Shown: positions 1-6,347, numbered from the stretch's first letter. The stretch: 7,787 bases of DNA from Pseudomonadota bacterium (GCA_023427925.1 JAEYZS010000111.1:1-7787); one strand, 5' to 3'. Translations and numbers: made by a program. Notes: generated from the sequence alone by a model not told the origin.

Positions 1-160
1 GACCAGCTAAAAACGCATATATTCGCTTTTAAGTGTACATAGCTTTTCAACCGTATATCAGTTTCTTAACATATGAATTTTGTTGTAGTTTGCGAACAAG
101 TTCTACGAGTGTAAAGAACGCCGGGGGAAAGTAAGCCGTCTAGTCGGGTGATCAACCTAT

Positions 161-190
161 AACGCCGGTCGAAAAAATCGGCGTTTTTTA
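161..190 (+). terminator. Rho-independent terminator at the end of an unidentified rightward transcript
   Basis: AACGCCG (161-167) pairs perfectly with CGGCGTT (179-185) around an 11-base loop, and a T-rich run (TTTTTTATTT) follows from about 184, as expected for a plus-strand intrinsic terminator. On the minus strand the flank is not T-rich, so it does not look bidirectional. It lies just past the stop of the minus-strand GGDEF gene. What it terminates is unclear. The three plus frames close early (stops at 8-10, 28-30 and 40-42), so at most the last few codons of a CDS could lie at 1-42. Positions 43-160 look non-coding but contain GTTCT/AGAAC (100-104 with 115-119), a possible hairpin. A 3' untranslated region or a small RNA are both possible. 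Confidence 0.75.
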
Positions 191-200
191 TTTGGCGAGG

Positions 201-1301
201 TTAAGCTGCTTTTACTGGCTTAAATGGAATGACGCTGTAGCGGTTTCTGCCGTATTGTTTTGAATGATAGAGGGCTTCGTCTGCGCGCTTGATCCATTTT
301 GTTAGAGACTCGCCACTAGCGACCTCAGCGACTCCGATAGAAACAGTGAATCGAATCTCGAGTTTGTCGTGGACGAAGACTTCTTTGCGGATTCGATTTA
401 GAATCTCTTCAGCCTTTTTAATTGCATGTTGTTCTTGGTAATCCGGCAATATAATCATAAATTCTTCGCCACCAGTACGAGCAATAAATTGTCCGTTTTG
501 ATCACAAACTTCTTTTAATAGCTTTACGCATTCTTGAAGAACGTAATCACCCATGTCGTGCCCATAGGTGTCGTTAATCTTTTTAAAGAAATCAATGTCT
601 ACGGCCAAGAGCGAACACGGAACCTTTGAAAGTTCAAAGAGCCGGTGGTGCTTTTTGATTTGCTCATCAAAGCTCATGCGATTGAACGCTTTTGTAAGAT
701 GATCCACTCTCATGTTGTGGTTTACTTCGACAAGTTTTTTTCTAACAGACGACAAGCTTTCTTCCACTTTCTTAATTGTCTTTTCTCGCATTTTGTCTTT
801 TTTAAACTGATAAGAAATGTAGTTATCAATAAACTCTCGGGCTTTGGTTCTAAGCTCTTCTATAGAGTTGGTTTCAACAGCTTCTCTAAGCTGAACGAGG
901 TTCTGCTTAATTTCTTCATCGTGCATTTGCTCGTCTTTAGCGTCTTCACTTAATTGATCCGCAAAATCCCAAATGATATTTTTAAAGTCGTCAAAAGTTT
1001 TTTGAATATACGTGTACTCATCAATTCTATAACCAGTAAAAAACTGTCTTACTCTAAACAATAATTTTTCAAAATCAGTACTTCCAGGCTTTACGAGTGT
1101 TTTTGAAAAATCATCCAGTGTTTCCCTAACTTTTCTGATAGGCTGTTTTTCAATTTCAAACAAGTGTTTCGAATAAGTGTCGATGATATAGAGAAGTGTT
1201 GCGCGTTCATCGGACATGTTTAGCGTGGTTTGCTTTGATTTTTCGTCAGAACCCCAATCAATTTCAAATTGATTAACGAGCTTTTTCACCCATTGTCTCA
1301 A
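201..1301 (-). CDS. Diguanylate cyclase, soluble, with helical N-terminal region and C-terminal GGDEF domain
   Basis: This 366-residue protein probably makes cyclic di-GMP from two GTP in the cytoplasm. Residues about 196-358 are a GGDEF domain: it opens with the typical DHLTKAFNR (200-208), has VDIDFFKKIND (234-244) with metal-binding aspartates and YGHDMGD (246-252), and carries an intact GGEEF active-site motif at 277-281, so activity is expected. The product-inhibition site (RxxD, five residues before GGEEF) is missing: those positions read QNGQ (268-271). Residues 1-195 have no transmembrane segment or signal peptide, are charged and probably largely helical, and end in a likely coiled coil (about 165-195). 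I do not recognise a known sensor domain there. The start is TTG, chosen because GGAGG lies six bases upstream. The gene follows rnpB on the same strand, but rnpB has its own terminator, so it is probably transcribed separately. Domain assignment is very sure; the input signal is unknown. Confidence 0.93.
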   Translation of the reverse strand: MRQWVKKLVNQFEIDWGSDEKSKQTTLNMSDERATLLYIIDTYSKHLFEIEKQPIRKVRETLDDFSKTLVKPGSTDFEKLLFRVRQFFTGYRIDEYTYIQKTFDDFKNIIWDFADQLSEDAKDEQMHDEEIKQNLVQLREAVETNSIEELRTKAREFIDNYISYQFKKDKMREKTIKKVEESLSSVRKKLVEVNHNMRVDHLTKAFNRMSFDEQIKKHHRLFELSKVPCSLLAVDIDFFKKINDTYGHDMGDYVLQECVKLLKEVCDQNGQFIARTGGEEFMIILPDYQEQHAIKKAEEILNRIRKEVFVHDKLEIRFTVSIGVAEVASGESLTKWIKRADEALYHSKQYGRNRYSVIPFKPVKAA

Positions 1302-1307
1302 ATGTTG

Positions 1308-1312
1308 CCTCC
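1308..1312 (-). promoter_or_regulatory. Shine-Dalgarno site fixing the TTG start of the GGDEF gene
   Basis: GGAGG on the minus strand is followed by a six-base spacer (CAACAT) and then TTG at 1301-1299. An ATG overlapping codons 3-4 (CAATGG) is out of frame. The strong ribosome site supports the TTG as the true start. A possible -10 element, TATACA (1325-1320), lies just upstream, but I see no convincing -35. Confidence 0.75.
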
Positions 1313-1440
1313 AAAGAGATGTATACCTAATTAAATCGGTATCTAATGGAGGTTTTTGAACGCTAGCAAAAAATTAAAATCGATTGTGGAATATCTTTAA
1401 ACACAATTCAAAGAAGTCTGTCTCTTGCTGAGACGATGGA

Positions 1441-1481
1441 TAAAAAAGAAGGGAGCTTTAGTCTTTAGAACTAAAGCTCCC
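1441..1481 (-). terminator. Rho-independent terminator of rnpB
   Basis: On the minus strand a perfect 11-base-pair stem (GGGAGCTTTAG at 1481-1471 with CTAAAGCTCCC at 1461-1451) encloses a 9-base loop and is followed directly by TTCTTTTTTA (1450-1441). It starts a few bases after the 3' end of RNase P RNA. The remaining 140 bases to the GGDEF gene hold no further gene that I can see. Confidence 0.9.
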
Positions 1482-1489
1482 AAAATCAA

Positions 1490-1877
1490 GTATCGTTTTG
1501 ACTATAAGCCGGATTCTGTTCTCTCTCTAACACTTGAATTTAGAAAGAGTGATCACCATTCCTCTAGGCACAAAAATTACTTTTTGGCTCAAGCGATCTT
1601 ACCCGGAAGCGCATGCTGGTTACATTTTACTTAGAACAAGTTCTAAGCGTGCCTCCCTATTTGATCTTGCTCCGCACAGAGTTTGGCTGTTTTCACTCTC
1701 TTCGCTCCCTTAAAGCCTCCCGTTCCCGGCTAAAAGATCATAGCTACTTGAGACATTCTCTCTGTTCCACTGTTCCTACGACAACTTACATCATCGCGAG
1801 GGCGGTTAGCCCCTGTGCTACCATATGGAGTCCGGACTTTCCTCTGGGGCTCATTCCAGCGGTAATCCATCAAAACT
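1490..1877 (-). ncRNA. rnpB: RNase P RNA (catalytic RNA, type A-like)
   Basis: This is the catalytic RNA of ribonuclease P, which removes 5' leaders from tRNA precursors. The universally conserved blocks are present on the minus strand: AGAGGAAAGTCCGGACTCC (1845-1827), the 5' half of P4 region; ACAGAGAG near the middle; GGAGCAAGATCAAATAGGGA, the family's GGAGCAAGnnCAAATAGGG block; GCTTGAGCC; and ACAGAATCCGGCTTATAG (1519-1502), the 3' half. The ends are set by P1: GTTTTGAT (1876-1869) pairs with AGTCAAAAC (1503-1495), giving about 388 nt, a normal bacterial length. In the P15/P16 region, GGAGGC (1656-1651) can pair with GCTTCC (1610-1605), closing an arm capped by a 7-bp stem with a CUUG tetraloop (1647-1630). 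The usual GGU that pairs with the CCA end of pre-tRNA is not apparent there. Exact mature ends are estimated to within several bases. Identity is certain. Confidence 0.97.
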
Positions 1878-1883
1878 GTTAAG

Positions 1884-1913
1884 TTTATACCTTAAACCAG
1901 CCGAAAAAGTCTA
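1884..1913 (-). promoter_or_regulatory. Sigma70-type promoter of rnpB
   Basis: On the minus strand TATAAA (1889-1884, five of six matches to the -10 consensus) lies 18 bases after TAGACT (1913-1908, four of six matches to the -35 consensus). The predicted start of transcription, about 1877, coincides with the start of the P1 helix of RNase P RNA, which supports the assignment. Confidence 0.65.
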
Positions 1914-1916
1914 GTC

Positions 1917-1921
1917 AGGAG
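1917..1921 (+). promoter_or_regulatory. Shine-Dalgarno site of the 35-codon small ORF
   Basis: AGGAG is followed by eight bases and ATG at 1930. The strong site is the main reason, along with the protein's clean membrane-peptide profile, to take this very short ORF as a gene. Confidence 0.55.
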
Positions 1922-1929
1922 TAGCCTAC

Positions 1930-2037
1930 ATGATTGATTACCATTTCCAGCGCAAATTAGGGGTTCTATTCCTCCTGCTATTAGGGATTTTTTACCTGTA
2001 TTATCAAATGTATAACTACTTCCCCTGGAATCAATAG
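1930..2037 (+). CDS. Small single-span membrane protein, 35 residues, unknown function
   Basis: An ATG start with a good ribosome site opens a 35-codon frame ending in TAG. The peptide begins MIDYHFQRK, then runs into a hydrophobic stretch GVLFLLLLGIFYLYY (11-25), and ends with the aromatic-rich QMYNYFPWNQ. One transmembrane helix is likely. Arg8 and Lys9 just before it and no basic residue after it predict cytoplasmic N terminus and periplasmic C terminus. It lies between the rnpB promoter (divergent) and the convergent methyltransferase gene, whose stop is 12 bases away, so it neatly fills a gap that would otherwise be empty. I do not recognise a family. The shortness means chance cannot be excluded, and I could not identify a convincing promoter for it. 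Confidence 0.55.
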   Translation: MIDYHFQRKLGVLFLLLLGIFYLYYQMYNYFPWNQ

Positions 2038-2049
2038 GGACTAACTAGA

Positions 2050-3027
2050 CTAAATTTTCTTAGCGTAGATGATGAGTTCGGCGCCTGCCGATCGTGTTGT
2101 CTCGCCTTTCCATTTTGTCCAATATAAGAATTGGAAGTGCTTTTTAAGGCGCTCTCGATACTCCCACTCGCTTCCGCTAAACGGTGGGTGGGCAGGATTG
2201 TCGATAGTAAAGAAAATTCCGAGTAAGTGTCCATGATCGGCAAGCATGGATTTATAAACACCTACAAGCTTATTTCTTTTTGCAGGATCAATTGCGCAAT
2301 AAAGTGTGTGTTCAAATACAATATCAAAATAACCAAAATATTTTTCTGGTAAGTTAAAAACATCGGCTTGAAGGAATTTTAAATTCTCACTCTCAGGATA
2401 AAGCTTGCGAGCCTCATTAATTGCTTCTTCGCTAAAATCAACAGCAGTTACAACGTTTCCTTGTTGCGCGAGTAAGTGCGCATCGTGACCTCTTCCGCAT
2501 CCAACGACTAATATCCTGCTCTTTGGAATTTTAAGTTGAGGGATAATGCTTTTAAGAATGGGATTTGGTCCCTCCATATCCCAACCCGGTTTATTGCTTT
2601 TATCCTTATAAATATTTGACCAAAAACCACTATCTCGAACTTCTTGGTTAGACGGCAAATAAGGTTTGATGAGGTAAGATTTTTCTTCAATCGTAAAGCC
2701 GTCGTCGTCAAACTCACTTACAAGATTAAAAAATTCATTCTGTGCTTTTCGCGAAAAAACGTATGGAATATCTTTGTCCGTTCTTCCGTGAAATCGATCC
2801 CACTCATCAACTGTAATGTTATCGAGATCTAACTTTTTTCTAATTCCATAGGGAAGCTCAATTTCCCAATTGGAATTTGAATTTTTATAAATTTGCTGGA
2901 CAACATAAGGCTGGTCAAAAGCTTCTACAATATATTTATCGCCCTGAAATTCAGATGCAAAAATATATCTTTCGGGAATTCTGAAAATACCTTCTAGTAG
3001 AGCTTTTCCGAACTCGATATCTTGCAC
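2050..3027 (-). CDS. Two-domain protein with C-terminal TPMT-like SAM-dependent methyltransferase
   Basis: Numbered from the GTG at 3027, the protein has 325 residues. The C-terminal part (about 134-325) is a class I methyltransferase of the thiopurine S-methyltransferase (TPMT) type: the entry signature FWSNIYKDKSNKPGWD then GPNP (135-156), the SAM-binding motif I VVGCGRGHD (174-182), the acidic end of strand 2 AVDFS (195-199), QADVFNLP (220-227) and FDIVFEHTLYCAI (234-246). Methyl acceptor is unknown; family members act on sulfur, halide or other small nucleophiles. The N-terminal part (1-130) is a separate domain, possibly related to DUF1285/DUF4505-type domains, though that resemblance is weak. 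GTG is the first standard start, but the frame looks coding further upstream (LVNNVQKFVQIDPEGYPVFG) and probably begins at a CTG at 3102, which would give 350 residues. It is the last gene of a minus-strand cluster after the pseudouridine synthase and the membrane-anchored protein. Methyltransferase fold is sure; substrate and start are not. Confidence 0.88.
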   Translation of the reverse strand: MQDIEFGKALLEGIFRIPERYIFASEFQGDKYIVEAFDQPYVVQQIYKNSNSNWEIELPYGIRKKLDLDNITVDEWDRFHGRTDKDIPYVFSRKAQNEFFNLVSEFDDDGFTIEEKSYLIKPYLPSNQEVRDSGFWSNIYKDKSNKPGWDMEGPNPILKSIIPQLKIPKSRILVVGCGRGHDAHLLAQQGNVVTAVDFSEEAINEARKLYPESENLKFLQADVFNLPEKYFGYFDIVFEHTLYCAIDPAKRNKLVGVYKSMLADHGHLLGIFFTIDNPAHPPFSGSEWEYRERLKKHFQFLYWTKWKGETTRSAGAELIIYAKKI

Positions 3028-3085
3028 TCTCAGTTCACCAAAAACAGGATAACCTTCGGGGTCAATCTGAACGAATTTTTGTACG

Positions 3086-3754
3086 TTATTGACTAATTTC
3101 AGGGTTGCCTTCTTGAGTGGGAGCGGCCGGTTCTTCGGTTGTCTCAGGAGCTACTGGCTGAGTGACATCGGATTTTTGAGTTGATTCCGAAGTTGTTGGC
3201 TGTGCGACTTCGGGTTTAGGTGCAGTCACTTCTGCTTTAGGAGCAGATACCGGAGCGGGTTTTTTAGTTTCAACATTTGGAGCCGGAGTTTCATCTACAG
3301 GCTCTACGGGAACAAAACCATCTTCACTCATCTCATCTTTGCTCGGAGTAATTACGATCGGATCTTCGAAAGTGAGAACTTCGCCTTCGACCTCGACTCT
3401 CTCAAGAGCCCACTCCTGTGGTTCGTCTTTAATTTTCTTGAGCACGGCGGTTCCAGTAAGCTCCGTCGTTGCAAGCTGCTCACCATCATAGAGAGGAGTT
3501 GTGAACGAATAATTAAAATGAGCCTCCATTAAGCCCTTCTTCGGTGCTTTGGTGTAAACAGAGTGCATCTTGAAATTCGTCATCTGCGGTAAATTTTCTT
3601 GGATGTAATTTGCAATCAGTTGAGAGAGCTCTTGCTGAACTTGGACGTGTTGTTCAAATGAAACATTTTTATCAGAGCTAACGAGATATTGAGTTGCTCC
3701 AATAATTAAGAAAAAAACTAGCGCATTAATAAGTTTTAAACTTGGTATTTTCAT
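3086..3754 (-). CDS. Membrane-anchored protein with Pro/Ala/Glu/Thr-rich C-terminal tail, unknown function
   Basis: I do not recognise the family. Of two nearby in-frame ATGs (3769 and 3754) I chose 3754: it has TGAGG five bases upstream, and the protein then starts with a standard basic-plus-hydrophobic leader, MKIPSLKLINALVFFLIIGA. This gives 222 residues. Residues about 8-24 are a transmembrane segment without a clear cleavage site or lipobox, so it is probably an anchor with the rest in the periplasm. Residues 30-135 look like a small alpha/beta domain: an initial helix (EQHVQVQQELSQLIANYIQE), then probable strands up to ALERVEVEGEVLTF. From about 136 to 222 the sequence is low-complexity, rich in Pro, Ala, Glu, Thr, Val and Gln, with imperfect repeats such as APKAEV/APKPEV, typical of a disordered periplasmic linker. 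It lies 43 bases after the pseudouridine synthase gene and overlaps or abuts the methyltransferase gene. Confidence 0.8.
   Translation of the reverse strand: MKIPSLKLINALVFFLIIGATQYLVSSDKNVSFEQHVQVQQELSQLIANYIQENLPQMTNFKMHSVYTKAPKKGLMEAHFNYSFTTPLYDGEQLATTELTGTAVLKKIKDEPQEWALERVEVEGEVLTFEDPIVITPSKDEMSEDGFVPVEPVDETPAPNVETKKPAPVSAPKAEVTAPKPEVAQPTTSESTQKSDVTQPVAPETTEEPAAPTQEGNPEISQ
3100..3114 (-). promoter_or_regulatory. Candidate non-canonical CTG start with ribosome site for the methyltransferase gene
   Basis: On the minus strand AAGAAGG (3114-3108), a five-base spacer and CTG (3102-3100) are in frame with the methyltransferase. From that CTG the frame reads MKLVNNVQKFVQIDPEG and continues without a stop into the GTG at 3027. 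There is no ATG, GTG or TTG in this frame between the GTG and the upstream in-frame TAG near 3150. The start would overlap the end of the upstream gene (stop at 3088-3086) by 17 bases, a common arrangement for translational coupling. Confidence 0.4.
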
Positions 3755-3797
3755 AAAGTCCTCATTCAATGTTGAAATGTCATAGTAACTTGGGGCC

Positions 3798-4649
3798 TTA
3801 AACTTGGAAAGTAAATTCTTTATTTTGATTGGTCCAATTGAACTTTAGATAAAACGAGCGAAGACCCATTGGGTAGTCGGCGTTTTCATCATCTCCGTAG
3901 AGAGAATCTCCAAAGAGTGGGCAATTGATCCCTGTGAATTGTGCACGGATCTGATGTGTTCTACCCGTAACAAGCTCAATAACACTCTCATAACCAGACT
4001 TGCCGTTAGGAAGCGTGACATCATTCACTCTCTCTACGATAAGTTCACAAACTTGCCATCCTTCGATGGGCTCTTCTGAAACCAGCTTGGGTACAAATTT
4101 GTCTGGCTTTATATAATGAATATATTTTTTTTCTTGAGGCCGATTCAGAGTGAGAGCCTTGTATTTTTTCTGGACCATTTTGTTTGAAATTAAATAATTA
4201 AACACATTTTGAAATTTTTTGTTTTTTGCAAATAGCAAAAGCCCAGTGGTCTCGGCGTCCAGACGATGTGTGATCAAAAGCTCGTGGTTTAAAACCTGCG
4301 ACAACTGGAAAAGCACATTTTCCCGAGAGTTATCCACAGTCGGGTGCGTTGGTACACCATAGGGCTTGTCGATAACTACAAAATCGTCATTGTTTTCTAC
4401 AATCAGAGAGTGCCAATCAATATTTTGAATGGGATGACGCTTTGGATTTCTATGAACGCGTACCAGCGAATCGGGCTGAACTTCGATGTCTGTATAGACC
4501 CGCTTCTCATCGACATAGACGGAGCCGATTTCGAGCAGAAACTCAAAGTTCTCGAACTGAACTCTTTTAAAAAGTTCGCTAAGTCGAATTGTCTCTTCTG
4601 GCTTGATGTGCGTGACTAAACCCACACCGTAGGGTTCTGATATCTTCAT
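3798..4649 (-). CDS. RluA-family RNA pseudouridine synthase with S4 domain
   Basis: The 283-residue protein converts specific uridines in RNA, probably rRNA, to pseudouridine. Residues about 20-66 form an S4-like RNA-binding domain (TIRLSELFKRV, then GSVYVDEKRV). The catalytic domain follows: DFVVIDKPYGVPTHPT (89-104), the signature HRLDAETTGLLLFAK (128-142) with catalytic Asp131, KKYKAL (161-166) and GRTHQIRAQF (229-238) near the end of the fold. The usual HRLDxxTSG is HRLDAETTG here, a mild variant. Length is normal for a compact RluA member. Which RNA site it modifies cannot be told from sequence, so I give no symbol. It is the first gene of the minus-strand cluster and diverges from mccB. 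No clear Shine-Dalgarno precedes the ATG; instead a small inverted repeat (4650-4662) touches it. Confidence 0.93.
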   Translation of the reverse strand: MKISEPYGVGLVTHIKPEETIRLSELFKRVQFENFEFLLEIGSVYVDEKRVYTDIEVQPDSLVRVHRNPKRHPIQNIDWHSLIVENNDDFVVIDKPYGVPTHPTVDNSRENVLFQLSQVLNHELLITHRLDAETTGLLLFAKNKKFQNVFNYLISNKMVQKKYKALTLNRPQEKKYIHYIKPDKFVPKLVSEEPIEGWQVCELIVERVNDVTLPNGKSGYESVIELVTGRTHQIRAQFTGINCPLFGDSLYGDDENADYPMGLRSFYLKFNWTNQNKEFTFQV

Positions 4650-4716
4650 CGGTGATACACCGAATCATGAATTGAAATCTAAGTCAATAGAATCGGTGAC
4701 TTAAGCCTTTCTAACG

Positions 4717-4722
4717 GATAAT
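4717..4722 (+). promoter_or_regulatory. Possible -10 element of the mcc/liu operon
   Basis: GATAAT (five of six matches to the -10 consensus) would place the transcription start near 4729, only a few bases before the mccB ATG at 4733. The best -35 nearby, GTGACT (4696-4701), is spaced 15 bases away, which is short. No Shine-Dalgarno lies in front of the ATG, so a nearly leaderless mRNA would be consistent. This is weak evidence. Confidence 0.3.
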
Positions 4723-4732
4723 TTTTAGTCGT

Positions 4733-6340
4733 ATGGAAATACTAAATACAGAGGTTAATTCGTCATCATCGGAATTTATTGAAAACTCTCAATGGATGCA
4801 ATCCATGGTTGCGGAGTTTCGTGAAAGAGTTGAAGTTGTAAAATCCGGCGGTGGACCTGACTCCATTAAAAAACATAAATCCAGAAATAAGCTCACAGCG
4901 CGTGAGAGAATTGAAAAGCTCATCGATCCGGGAAGCGCGTTTTTGGAGCTTTCAACTCTTGCTGCAACCGACATGTACAATAACGAGGCTCCAGGTGCGG
5001 GTGTTGTTACAGGTATCGGAATCATTCACGGCCAAGAATGTATCATAGTTGCAAACGATGCGACTGTGAAAGGCGGCACTTATTTTCCAATGACTGTGAA
5101 GAAGCATCTTCGTGCGCAAGAAATCGCAATGGAAAATGGTTTGCCTTGTATATACCTCGTAGATAGCGGTGGAGCGTTCTTACCACTTCAAGCAGAAGTT
5201 TTTCCAGATAGAGATCACTTTGGAAGAATTTTTTATAACCAAGCTCAGATGTCGGCTCAAGGAATTGCGCAAATTGCAGTTGTGATGGGAAGTTGTACGG
5301 CAGGTGGAGCATACGTTCCTGCAATGAGTGACGAAAATATTATTGTAAAAGGAAACGGAACCATTTTCCTTGGCGGTCCTCCACTTGTAAAAGCTGCGAC
5401 AGGTGAAGTTGTTGATGCTGAAAATCTTGGGGGAGCTCTTGTTCACTCGGAAAAGTCTGGAGTGACGGATCATTTTGCAGATGATGATGATCACGCTCTT
5501 GAAATTTGCCGAAATATTGTCTCCACATTTAATCGGAAGAAAAGCATCCCAGCTCTCCTAAAAGAAGTGCGCGAGCCCCTTTATCCTGCGCACGAGCTTT
5601 ATGGAATCCTACCAAAAGATACTCGGAAGCCGTTTGATATTCGGGAAGTGATTGCAAGAATTGTTGATGGTAGTGAGTTTCATGAGTTTAAAGCACTCTA
5701 TGCAAAAACCATCGTAACCGGTTTTGCTCACATCTGGGGAATGCCGGTTGGAATTATCGCAAATAACGGAGTCTTGTTTGGTGAAAGCGCATTAAAGGCC
5801 ACTCACTTTATTGAGCTTTGTGAACAAAGAAATGTTCCACTGATTTTCTTACAAAACATTACTGGCTTTATGGTCGGCAAAAAATATGAAAACGAAGGGA
5901 TCGCAAAAGACGGCGCAAAAATGGTAATGGCTGTGAGCAACGCCAAAGTTCCAAAATTCACAGTGGTGATTGGTGGATCTTACGGTGCAGGCAACTATGG
6001 AATGTGCGGCAGGGCGTATCAGCCTAGACAATTATGGATGTGGCCAAATGCTAGAATATCAGTCATGGGTGGAGAGCAAGCAGCAAACGTTCTTCTCACT
6101 GTAAAGCGAGATCAGTTGCAAGCAGTTGGTAAGGATATGTCTCCTGAAGAGCAGGAAGAATTCAAGCGTCCAACTCTTCAAAAATACGAAAAAGAAAGTT
6201 CAGCATATTATTCGACAGCTAGAATTTGGGACGATGGAGTCATCGATCCTGTCGACACAAGAAGAGTTTTGGCTCTAGGAATCGCCGCAAGCTATAACAA
6301 AGAATGGAAAAATCCAGGAACTGGCGTTTTCCGGATGTAG
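4733..6340 (+). CDS. mccB: Methylcrotonyl-CoA carboxylase, carboxyltransferase (beta) subunit
   Basis: This 535-residue subunit (also called LiuB) moves the carboxyl group from carboxybiotin on the alpha subunit to 3-methylcrotonyl-CoA, giving 3-methylglutaconyl-CoA in leucine degradation. It has full family length and both halves of the crotonase-like fold. N-half: [22 protein letters not shown] (39-60), [17 protein letters not shown] (143-159), [16 protein letters not shown] (186-201), [14 protein letters not shown] (212-225). C-half: [11 protein letters not shown] (372-382), [16 protein letters not shown] (414-429), [11 protein letters not shown] (444-454), and the MCC-typical [19 protein letters not shown] (492-510) and C-terminal GVFRM. 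These last features and the adjacent liuC favour MCC over propionyl- or acetyl-CoA carboxylase. The start fits the family's N-terminal pattern, although no Shine-Dalgarno is visible. It opens the operon; the liuC ATG is seven bases after its stop. Confidence 0.95.
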   Translation: MEILNTEVNSSSSEFIENSQWMQSMVAEFRERVEVVKSGGGPDSIKKHKSRNKLTARERIEKLIDPGSAFLELSTLAATDMYNNEAPGAGVVTGIGIIHGQECIIVANDATVKGGTYFPMTVKKHLRAQEIAMENGLPCIYLVDSGGAFLPLQAEVFPDRDHFGRIFYNQAQMSAQGIAQIAVVMGSCTAGGAYVPAMSDENIIVKGNGTIFLGGPPLVKAATGEVVDAENLGGALVHSEKSGVTDHFADDDDHALEICRNIVSTFNRKKSIPALLKEVREPLYPAHELYGILPKDTRKPFDIREVIARIVDGSEFHEFKALYAKTIVTGFAHIWGMPVGIIANNGVLFGESALKATHFIELCEQRNVPLIFLQNITGFMVGKKYENEGIAKDGAKMVMAVSNAKVPKFTVVIGGSYGAGNYGMCGRAYQPRQLWMWPNARISVMGGEQAANVLLTVKRDQLQAVGKDMSPEEQEEFKRPTLQKYEKESSAYYSTARIWDDGVIDPVDTRRVLALGIAASYNKEWKNPGTGVFRM

Positions 6341-6347
6341 GAAATTT

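Noticed and set aside
90..160. Possible c-di-GMP-I riboswitch next to the GGDEF gene
   Set aside because: The GGGGGAAAGTAAGCCG segment only loosely recalls the class; the conserved GCAAAGCC core is absent, and the region is downstream of, and on the opposite strand to, the GGDEF gene.
645..953. Plus-strand open frame of 102 codons
   Set aside because: Antisense shadow of the GGDEF gene; Phe/Leu-rich because the opposite strand encodes Lys/Glu-rich helices.
1420..1434. GTCTC/GAGAC inverted repeat downstream of the rnpB terminator
   Set aside because: Only five base pairs, no convincing T-run on either strand; the strong terminator at 1441-1481 already serves rnpB.
94..1645. Shared 12-mer GAACAAGTTCTA at 94-105 and 1634-1645
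   Set aside because: One or two shared 12-mers are expected by chance in a window of this size, and the second copy is explained as the P16-like hairpin of RNase P RNA.
1425..1882. Plus-strand open frames of 69 and 89 codons
   Set aside because: They lie wholly on the strand opposite RNase P RNA and its terminator; conserved rnpB blocks explain the sequence.
3755..3769. Upstream ATG adding five residues (MNEDF) to the membrane-anchored protein
   Set aside because: The TGAGG ribosome site lies between this ATG and the one at 3754, so the later start is better supported.
4733..6340. Propionyl-CoA carboxylase beta subunit
   Set aside because: The C-terminal signature and the adjoining methylglutaconyl-CoA hydratase gene fit methylcrotonyl-CoA carboxylase better.
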